Source of the DNA: Liolophura sinensis
Taxonomy: Eukaryota > Mollusca > Polyplacophora > Chitonida > Chitonidae
Assembly: GCF_032854445.1 (NCBI RefSeq)
Contig: NC_088305.1
Span: 10,961,717-11,025,716, forward strand
Length of the DNA: 64,000 nucleotides
Reading direction: 5' to 3'
Shown here: piece after piece, positions 61,301 to 64,000 of the stretch
Layout of the letters: every line of letters begins with the position of its first letter
Numbering within the stretch: the stretch's first letter is position 1
Position numbers and translations under genes: made by a program
The notes under the pieces: generated by a model
Told to the model about the DNA's origin: nothing
Databases searched by the model: none
Seen by the model: the letters and a program-made list of their open reading frames with translations, nothing else

Positions 61301-63401
61301 CTCGTCAAGAATTGCTGCACTTCTTTTACTCCATATGACGACGGCCATCATTATGGTGGGACGAAACTGGGCAGAGCCCGGGACAAATCCACAACCACCC
61401 ACAGTTTGCTGACAGACCTTACCATGAATGGTGCACTTGATCCATGCAGCAACGAAGTAATTGACCAACTCAAATCCACAACCACCCGCAGGTTGCTCAC
61501 AGACCTTACCATGAATGGTGCACTTGATCCATGCAGCAACGAAATAATTGACCAACTCAAATACCAACACTGATGATCACAATACCTCGTGTTACCTTTG
61601 TAAGGGACCATCACCAAGTGTTTACAATGTGTACACCATGTTGCCCATAAAATGCTGATCAGAAAGGTCCTCAAAACCAAAATATACTTCGTGGTTTTTG
61701 ATGTAATGGTTTGACGTCAACAAATACAATTTCAATAGAATGATGACATCCAAAGTGTTGAAGAGTAAAAGCATTATTTGTGACAATATGTCAGTACTGG
61801 GTGACATGCTGTATTTATATAAACACGTTTAACTGATTTTCAATGTTTGCCCTCAATATATGTACATTTGAAGGGGCCTAATTCATTATGATCATATGAT
61901 AAAAAAAAATTATGAAATTCTACAATCCAGCAGTGACACCCAAATTCAACAACAACATACTGCTGCTTCTGACAATGTTATGCATCAACATATCTTTGGT
62001 CAACTAGTTCACCCTTTGGTCAAGTAGTTCAACCTTTGGACAAGTAGTTCACCCTTTGGTCTAGTAGTTCACGCTTTGGTCAAACAGTTCACTCTTTGGT
62101 CAAGTAGTTCACCCTTTGGTCAAGTAGTTCACCCTTTGCTCAAGTAGTTCAACCTCTGCTCACGTAGTTCACTCTTTGGTCAAGTAGTTCATCCTTTAGT
62201 CAAGTAGTTCAACCTTTAGTCAAATAGTTCATCGTTTACTCAAGTAGTTCACCCTTTGCTCTAGTAGTTCACCCTTTGGTCAAGTAGTTCACCCTTTGGA
62301 ACGTAAACAAACTCTCAGCACGTTGAAAATAGCTTGGATTATCTAAGCCAATGCCCACCAGGATCACACCCAGCTTACTGAAAGGTCAGCACCACATGGC
62401 TTTATTTGCGTTCCAAAACGCGGAACTATGAACTAGTGGACTTGTTGCGTTATTCCTGAAAAACTTGCTGGGGCCTTTACATCTGTGTTAAAAGCCATTA
62501 TAGTACTACGCCTGAGAAGTACAACTTCAGGGCCCCACAACACCTGCCATATCACAAAGTGAGAACAGGGCCAATAATCTGGGAAGTCCTTTGCACATGA
62601 CCCAAAAAAACAAAGACCTTCAATTAAGTAAGTCAAAAGTTTCAGTTATTCATTCATTTGGTTGGTGTTTTACGCCATACTCAAGATTATTAGTTTCCCA
62701 TTATTAAAAACATCTGTGATTTGGGCAGCTTGGATCTGAACTCATTGCTTCAAAGTTCTACACAGCAAAAGTGTCATCTGTTAACTGGGAGGAGTAATTA
62801 ATAAATACAATTAAGTTTTTTCAGTCCTAGGGAATTTTTCATCTGATTTGTGTTTATTGCTTAACTGATGATTATCCCAGCAACTTGGGTTATAGGTGAA
62901 GGAAACCATGAAAACACTGGAGACTGAAGGAGTTCAGAAAAATGACAGTTCATGGATATCAGACAGATCTTAAAAGAAACCAGATAGAATCCAAGGGAAA
63001 CCAGGTGGAATACGAAGGAAACCTGACAGAACACAGAAACCTGATATAATCTGAAGGAAACCGGTGAAATTTGAAAAGAAAAAGGAGCAGTTTGGAAAGA
63101 AACCAGGTGGTGTTTGGAAGGAAACCAGATGGAGTCTGGAAGGAATCAGGTAGAGTTTAAAAGGAAACCAGATGTAGTTTGGAAGGAACCAGGAGGACTT
63201 TCGAAGGAACAAATCAACACCACAGGAAACCACACCACCTGGCCATGTATCAGTTAGTCTAACACCATGGTGTAAAACTTTCCCATAACTTGTCAGAACA
63301 TTTAAAAATGTTTTTTAAATCATACCTTGTGTATTCTTCGGTTAATTTACTTGGATCCGACACATAAAATTTCACACGAAAATATAACTCGAAAGGAGGT
63401 C
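28211..63401 (-). CDS. PTPN4: PTPN3/PTPN4-type FERM protein tyrosine phosphatase gene, partial (10 exons; gene span)
   Basis: Spliced gene on the minus strand, annotated from ten exons listed separately (63326-63401, 58791-58888, 58343-58463, 54794-54881, 51280-51368, 49672-49735, 49014-49174, 48359-48427, 32377-32652, 28211-28358). All have AG acceptors and GT donors. Joined they give 1190 nt of continuous reading frame with every phase matching. Seen: a FERM F2/F3 core, then a GSKFRYSGRTEFQ FERM-adjacent start and an [11 protein letters not shown] linker. This order and wording match PTPN3/PTPN4 (Drosophila Ptpmeg) better than band 4.1, EPB41L4/5 or FARP proteins as I remember them. Family knowledge: these are cytoplasmic, membrane-skeleton-associated phosphatases with FERM, PDZ and catalytic PTP domains. 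Missing: the N-terminal FERM lobe (right of the window) and PDZ plus PTP (not found, presumably left of the window). Whether it is orthologous to PTPN3, PTPN4 or their common ancestor cannot be told here. Confidence 0.88.
28385..28710 (-). mobile_element. SINE family 2 copy next to exon i
   Basis: GCCTGAGGTTTTACATCGTG, CAATTTTTCAGTCATATGAC, CTTCTTGTGGCAGGGCGAG, reverse tRNA side CCCGGGTTTGAACCCAGG. It ends about 25 nt upstream of the exon i acceptor on the minus strand, so the acceptor's upstream signals lie at or inside the insert. A poly-A run follows at about 28740-28767. 28770-29610 is unassigned. Confidence 0.7.
29615..29722. repeat. Hairpin MITE family D, both arms
   Basis: Left arm CAGTTTCACAAAGCTGTCGT and right arm ACGACATCTTTGTGAAACTG are inverted copies, 19 of 20 matching, about 65 nt apart. 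No coding capacity. 29723-31795 has no supported feature beyond short AC and A runs. Confidence 0.75.
31798..32066 (+). mobile_element. SINE family 1, full length, plus orientation
   Basis: Head GGCCTCCGTGGCTCAGTTGG then TTAGCGCGCTAGC, B-box-like TGTGAGTTCGGGCAAC, core (CTTCCTCTCCGGCTGTACGT, GGTTTCCCCCGGGCTCTGC, CCGTCGTATAAGTGAAATAT) and tail CAATCAAATAAATAAATAAA. It is the cleanest copy in the window and defines the family: tRNA-derived, about 265 bp, AAATA tail. Confidence 0.9.
32377..32652 (-). CDS. PTPN4: PTPN4-like exon h: linker between FERM and PDZ
   Basis: 276 nt, acceptor CTCTACAG, donor GTATGT, phase 2 at both ends. It begins [19 protein letters not shown], runs through a polar segment rich in Asn and Ser, and ends NKNDKSD. 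The RSPSK start aligns with the Ser-Pro-Ser-Lys that follows the FA region in vertebrate PTPN4. The rest is low-conservation, probably disordered linker. The exon lies at the downstream side of a 15.7-kb intron full of minisatellites. Symmetric phase means it could also be skipped in frame. Confidence 0.85.
32715..32945 (-). mobile_element. SINE family 1 copy just upstream of exon h
   Basis: TTATTTGATAGGTGTTCTAC, CCAGCATTTTAGTGGGAGGA, reverse head GCGCCACGCTGGTGTGCTAC. It lies about 60 nt upstream of the exon h acceptor within the giant intron. 32946-33935 is unassigned. Confidence 0.8.
33938..34145. repeat. MITE family A copy
   Basis: ACTGTAAATCTTCTCAACCT start, GTGGAATTTATACATACAAT, TTCTCTCAGAACGTTTCAAA, end GAAGAGGTTGAAGAAATT. 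34146-35200 is unassigned. Confidence 0.75.
35205..35945. repeat. Minisatellite, 54-bp unit, about 14 copies
   Basis: Unit TTGATACCAATACCTCTTTT plus CAGTACCACTGAAATTC and TTCAACCCTTCTGCC. Indels of 1-2 T shift some units. The period is a multiple of three, so long ORFs appear on both strands; indels break them and no flanking exon signals exist. 35946-37385 is unassigned. Confidence 0.92.
37390..37480 (-). mobile_element. tRNA-like SINE head fragment
   Basis: On the minus strand GGTATGGCTGAGTGGGTAAC resembles an A-box region and CAATTCAAGTC a weak B-box, without a full tRNA fold. 37481-38060 is unassigned. Confidence 0.35.
38068..40515. repeat. Satellite-like array, 93-bp unit, about 26 copies
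   Basis: Spacing of 93 nt was checked at 38068, 38161 and 38254. The unit contains CAGTACATCCCAGTATGCCA, CAGTACTTTCAATGTTTATC and CAGTACTTGTATGATAATCT, i.e. three CAGTAC-starting segments of about 25, 31 and 37 nt. Copies differ mainly by single substitutions and occasional 1-nt indels. Because 93 is a multiple of three, long ORFs run in more than one frame. Confidence 0.95.
40590..42035. repeat. Minisatellite, about 31-bp unit, about 45 copies
   Basis: Unit CAGTACTTTCAGGGTTCAAC plus ATATCCATCCA or ATATCCATGAC. The left part is more diverged (TTCCAGAGATCA variants) and the right part more uniform. It is continuous with the 93-bp array and shares the CAGTACTTTCA start and TATCCAT middle. Confidence 0.93.
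42190..42383 (+). mobile_element. SINE family 1 copy, diverged
   Basis: GGGAGTTCAAGTCCAGCTC, CTTCCTCTCCGGCCGTATGT, GAAATATTCTTGAGCACAGT, tail CAATCAAATAAATAAATAAA. The middle of the core is deleted. Confidence 0.8.
42885..43015 (-). mobile_element. Possible tRNA-like SINE fragment
   Basis: GCTGGATTTGAACCGCTGAC is a reverse B-box-like string preceded by AAGGCCTCGGCCGATACCCC. The family is undetermined. Confidence 0.35.
43398..43617. repeat. MITE family B, near complete, inverted
   Basis: TAATTCCTTAACCTTTTTGC at one end and AAAAAGGTTGAAGAATTACA at the other are inverted terminal repeats. The core has CTACATTGGATGGATTGGCA. About 220 bp and noncoding: one of the two reference copies for the family. 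43618-44595 is unassigned. Confidence 0.8.
44601..44990. repeat. Minisatellite, 54-bp unit, 7 nearly identical copies
   Basis: Unit CATCTGGTAAATCATGATCA plus ATATTTGATCCCCTG and AACACTGAGAATGTGCTAC. Starts at 44601 and 44655 show the period. Differences are only a few single bases, which implies recent expansion or strong homogenisation. ORFs in this array are period artefacts. 44991-45990 is unassigned. Confidence 0.95.
45992..46145 (+). mobile_element. SINE family 1 fragment, diverged
   Basis: TCTGCCAGCAACCTACAGAT, CACCATAATGCTGGTCGCAA, GCAATATTCTGGAGTACACT, degenerate ATAC-rich tail. 46146-46950 is unassigned. Confidence 0.7.
46955..47580. repeat. Minisatellite, 70-bp unit, about 9 copies, GC-rich
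   Basis: Unit GTGAGGCTTGTATCGTGCCT, GACCAGGGTCTCCCAGCAGC, GTGGGGAAAACCTCACC, GCTGGTCACTCAG. Unit starts at 47008 and 47078. Each boundary reads CTCAG-GTGAGG, identical to a splice donor on the plus strand, which is antisense to the gene. 47581-48090 is unassigned. Confidence 0.93.
48095..48315. repeat. Minisatellite, 56-bp unit, 4 copies
   Basis: Unit TGTACAGAAATAAACATTCC, GCAAATATGTGTAAACGAAT, TACACTAGAAACTACA; starts at 48095, 48151, 48207, 48263. It lies 44 nt downstream of the 69-nt exon's donor. Confidence 0.92.
48359..48427 (-). CDS. PTPN4: PTPN4-like 69-nt cassette-sized exon: FERM-adjacent region
   Basis: Small exon found by phase and motif, too short for an ORF scan. Acceptor CTATTCCAG, donor GTAAGT. 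After the split Ser it reads [20 protein letters not shown], Phe, Ser and a split Arg, so the junctions give GSKFRY-SGRTEFQ and FSR-SPSKRY. SGRTEFQ is the conserved FA motif of the 4.1 superfamily. The exon is 69 nt and phase 2 at both ends, so skipping keeps the frame and joins FRY directly to RSPSKRY. Its Lys/Arg-rich end is a candidate regulatory segment by analogy with FA regions (inference). Confidence 0.88.
49014..49174 (-). CDS. PTPN4: PTPN4-like exon g: end of FERM F3 and start of FERM-adjacent region
   Basis: 161 nt, acceptor TATTTCCAG, donor GTAAGA. It opens with [16 protein letters not shown], continues [18 protein letters not shown] and ends near [10 protein letters not shown] with a split codon. 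The C.(N/H)LWK.CVEHH.FFRL helix is the C-terminal helix of F3, and GSKFRY begins the FERM-adjacent (FA) segment. LIGFNMV.YR(S/A)CKNLWK is the PTPN3/4-type wording. Confidence 0.95.
49312..49520. repeat. MITE family B, near complete
   Basis: TAATTCTTCAACCTTTTCAC start, GACTGATAACATTATACTTT and CCAATCCATCCAATTTAGTT core, CAAAGGTTGAGG end. It lies inside the 497-nt intron between exons f and g and makes up over 40% of it. Confidence 0.8.
49672..49735 (-). CDS. PTPN4: PTPN4-like exon f: FERM F3
   Basis: 64 nt, acceptor TTTTACCAG, donor GTAAGTC. It completes Trp and reads [20 protein letters not shown] plus Val, ending in phase 0. The [18 protein letters not shown] string is nearly diagnostic for PTPN3/PTPN4 among FERM proteins. 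Exon f is short and shows no open frame of notable length by itself, so a simple ORF scan misses it. Confidence 0.93.
50675..51250. repeat. Minisatellite, 45-bp unit, about 13 copies
   Basis: Unit CTAAGCACTATGTGTCAGCA, AGGGCCCTGAATTTATGG, CTATGGT. Some units lack GAATTTA. It ends about 30 nt left of exon e's donor side. 49736-50674 has no supported feature besides a weak SINE-like TTATTTATTTGC at 50005. Confidence 0.92.
51280..51368 (-). CDS. PTPN4: PTPN4-like exon e: start of FERM F3 (PH-like) lobe
   Basis: 89 nt, acceptor TTTTCAG, donor GTAAGT. It reads [15 protein letters not shown], then [14 protein letters not shown] and a split Trp. This is the D...EI.(I/L)GV...G(I/L).(V/I)(F/Y)(Q/K)N.V..NTF.W beta-sheet start of F3 in PTPN3/4. 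It ends in phase 2 and the Trp codon is completed by exon f. Confidence 0.92.
52302..52802. repeat. Minisatellite, 33-bp unit, 15 copies, with 66-bp higher-order period
   Basis: Unit AATTATGGCTTTATTCAGGG plus AT(T/C)TGAATGTCAC. Nine consecutive units alternate between ATTTGAA and ATCTGAA, giving a 66-bp dimer. The 33-bp period keeps three long ORFs open on both strands; no exon signals. 51369-52300 and 53006-54290 hold no supported gene. Confidence 0.95.
52910..53006 (-). mobile_element. SINE family 1 fragment
   Basis: CTTGGTCAGTGTTCTACGCC, GAATATTTCAGTTACAAGAC, GGCCAGCATTATGGTGGTAG. Confidence 0.7.
54295..54505. repeat. MITE family B copy
   Basis: CTAACCTTTGACC start, GATAAAATTTTACTCTTGCA and CCAACCCAACCAACGTAGCT core, CTGAAAGTTGTTCTTTCATT, end GGAAAGGGTTAGGCATTAG. 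Confidence 0.75.
54794..54881 (-). CDS. PTPN4: PTPN4-like exon d: end of FERM F2
   Basis: 88 nt, acceptor TTGGCTAG (CTAG rather than CAG, with a weak pyrimidine tract), donor GTGAGT. It reads [18 protein letters not shown] then [11 protein letters not shown], and ends in phase 0. The G.(T/S)PA.AE..FL..A..LE.YGVDLH signature is typical of the last F2 helix and the entry into F3. The acceptor is the weakest of the set, but phase continuity on both sides supports it. Confidence 0.9.
55285..55595 (-). mobile_element. SINE family 2 copy
   Basis: CTTAACAATTTTTCATCATT, CTTCCTTGTCGCAGGACAGA, TCATTGCACTATCCCCTTCA, GTGACCCGACCCGGGATTGA. It lies in the intron between exons c and d. 55600-56850 has no supported gene; a G run sits at about 55899. 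Confidence 0.7.
56860..57240. repeat. AT-rich minisatellite, 61-bp unit, 6 copies
   Basis: GAGGCA at 56889, 56950, 57011, 57072, 57133 and 57194 gives an exact 61-nt spacing. The unit holds TTTTTAATTAATTTTTGAGG and AAAAAGCCCTTTGTTTCATG. A TA microsatellite follows at 57655-57677. Confidence 0.95.
57905..58262 (-). mobile_element. SINE family 2, full length
   Basis: Reference copy. Read on the minus strand it starts GGCCCCGATAGCACAGTTGG, TCAAGCGTCCACTTCGG, B-box CTGGTTCGAATCAC, then the body, ending in CCAAGCACTCACTCAC. This is a tRNA-derived SINE of about 355 bp with a body distinct from family 1. It ends about 80 nt from exon c. An (AATC) microsatellite lies at 58291-58320. Confidence 0.82.
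58343..58463 (-). CDS. PTPN4: PTPN4-like exon c: FERM F2 lobe
   Basis: 121 nt, acceptor CTTGCAG, donor GTATGA. It completes the Ser of exon b and reads [20 protein letters not shown], then [19 protein letters not shown]. This corresponds to the SELGDY....GYLS.(F/Y)RF...Q..DFE stretch of PTPN3/4. The Thr-Asp-Gly in place of the usual Arg-Pro-Gly is a conservative lineage difference. It ends in phase 2 and the following exon supplies the G of the Arg codon. Confidence 0.92.
58791..58888 (-). CDS. PTPN4: PTPN4-like exon b: FERM F2 lobe
   Basis: 98 nt, acceptor TTTCAG, donor GTGAGT, starting after a 2-nt split codon (AG+G, Arg) and ending one nt into a Ser codon. It reads [18 protein letters not shown] followed by [14 protein letters not shown]. 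The FLQ(V/I)K.D.L.GRL helix and the [12 protein letters not shown] helix are hallmarks of the acyl-CoA-binding-protein-like F2 lobe. The intron to the next exon is only 327 nt, while the intron before it is about 4.4 kb. Confidence 0.92.
59765..59893. repeat. MITE family B copy, internally deleted
   Basis: TATCAACCTTTTTGCACATG, GAGACAAACTACATTGGCTG, end GCGAAAAGACTGAACAATTA; the central part is missing. 58889-59764 otherwise holds only a small SINE scrap at about 58950. Confidence 0.7.
60012..60160. repeat. Tandem repeat, about 48-bp unit, 3 copies
   Basis: Unit GTGTACACCATATTGGTGGT plus ACACATAGGTAAATTATCTG. The third copy has TTTATGCCATATTGG. Confidence 0.85.
60312..60500. repeat. MITE family A copy
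   Basis: CTGTAAACCTTCAACCTTTT start, TAGGCATACAATTATTATGA, end ATTTTGAAGAACTAGGG. 60501-61320 is unassigned. Confidence 0.7.
61325..61562 (-). repeat. SINE family 1 scrap merged into an 87-bp tandem duplication
   Basis: 61325-61420 carries GACGACGGCCATCATTATGG and GGGCAGAGCCCGGGACAAAT, the SINE core. From 61386 an 87-bp unit (ATCCACAACCACCC...GACAGACCTTACCATGAATG...GCAACGAAGTAATTG) is repeated at 61473, so the duplication includes part of the SINE. 61563-61995 is unassigned. Confidence 0.8.
61998..62300. repeat. Minisatellite, 20-bp unit, about 15 copies
   Basis: Unit TTTGGTCAAGTAGTTCACCC with single-base variants (TTTGCTC, TTTAGTC, AACCT). 62301-62645 is unassigned; a SINE family 1 scrap is at 62648-62690. 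Confidence 0.95.
62975..63205. repeat. Purine-rich degenerate tandem repeat, about 22-bp unit
   Basis: Variations of GGAAACCAGATGGAGTTTGG through 230 nt. It lies about 120 nt left of exon a, inside the intron. The opposite strand gives a Phe/Ser/Pro-rich ORF that is a composition artefact. 63405-64000 shows no further exon or named repeat. Confidence 0.85.
63326..63401 (-). CDS. PTPN4: PTPN4-like exon a: FERM F1/F2 junction
   Basis: 76 nt, acceptor TTTCCAG at 63402-63408, donor GTATG from 63325. It starts in phase 1 and ends in phase 2. It reads [13 protein letters not shown] then [11 protein letters not shown] plus a split Arg. The LYFRVKFYV strand is the last beta strand of the ubiquitin-like F1 lobe, and SDPSKL.EEYTR opens the F2 lobe in PTPN3/4. 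This is the most upstream exon in the window; the rest of F1 and the start codon lie to the right of position 64000. Confidence 0.9.
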
Positions 63402-64000
63402 CTGGAAACATTAGAACGAAAGTAAAAGAGAAAATTAATATCGACTTTTAAAAGATTCAATCTTCAAGCACAAGTACAAAAGAAAGGATAAAGGCAAGCC
63501 ACAGATTACGAGGGCAGTGAACCTTTGCAAGGACTAAACTTAATTCTGACCAGAAAAAGACCTTGTAATCAATAATGTCAGGATATTAAAAAAACATAAT
63601 TCAATTTTGTCTTTTTCTACTACAATTTCACAATTTTCTGCAGATATCAACTTTTTCATCCGTTCCCTGATGGAATAGAAACAAAGCTGTTGAGCAATAT
63701 GGAAATTTACGATTTCTAAACATGCCAGAATTTTATCCCTGAATTACATGTCCGATGACTACATAACTACCAACTTCAAATGAGCAGCTTATCAATTTGC
63801 AAACTACAAACATGAAATATTTCTGTTTAGTTGTAAATATATAGAATACTGCCATTCTTTTTCTTTGGACGTTTGTTAACATTTGAATACAAACATCAAC
63901 TAATCATGCAAACTCTTCGATCAAACAGAAGTGCACAACCTCCACCACAGCTAAATGTACATGTACAATTTCCCTCACTACAGACAATGGGGCAATACAA

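Noticed and set aside
60590-62300. Regularly spaced short repeats considered as CRISPR
   Set aside because: Direct tandem repeats without unique spacers in a eukaryotic intron.

Overview
This window is eukaryotic nuclear DNA from an invertebrate animal, most likely a marine lophotrochozoan such as a mollusc or brachiopod. It is AT-rich. Its coding sequence lies in short exons with GT..AG introns on the minus strand. The rest is packed with tRNA-derived SINEs, small inverted-repeat MITEs and about twenty minisatellite arrays. The phylum guess rests on intron and repeat style and on my recollection of similar repeats; it is not a database result.

The main gene reads right to left on the minus strand. 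Ten exons (63401 down to 28211) join with perfectly matching splice phases. They encode the end of FERM lobe F1, all of F2 and F3, the FERM-adjacent region and part of the linker of a non-receptor tyrosine phosphatase of the PTPN3/PTPN4 (Ptpmeg) family. The start of the FERM domain lies beyond the right edge. The PDZ and phosphatase domains were not found in the window and should lie beyond the left edge. Two exons in the FERM-adjacent/linker part (69 nt and 276 nt) are phase-symmetric and could be skipped without breaking frame. The 15.7-kb intron between them holds the largest tandem arrays.

Downstream on the same strand, at 9917-12127, is an uninterrupted 736-codon ORF for a Ser/Arg/Lys-rich, probably disordered protein that I do not recognise. 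It carries a GILK motif. It has a plausible promoter side (TATAAAA at 12437-12443 and a 37-codon upstream ORF ending 3 nt before the first ATG). A good splice donor in phase 0 lies 25 nt before its stop. The last PTPN4-like exon seen here also ends in phase 0. The ORF could therefore be a nested independent gene, or an alternative first exon that replaces the FERM half with a disordered N-terminus in front of PDZ-PTP. This is the most interesting testable structure in the window.

Layout: 1-9900 repeats and unassigned AT-rich sequence; 9917-12443 large ORF and its presumed promoter; 12.5-28.2 kb intron/intergenic with SINEs, MITEs and a cluster of CAGGT(A/G) words; 28.2-32.7 kb linker exons; 32.7-48.3 kb giant intron with minisatellites, including a 4-kb array of 93-bp and 31-bp units; 48.3-58.9 kb FERM exons; 58.9-63.3 kb intron; 63.3 kb first FERM exon seen. 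No rRNA, functional tRNA, CRISPR or bacterial-type feature was found.
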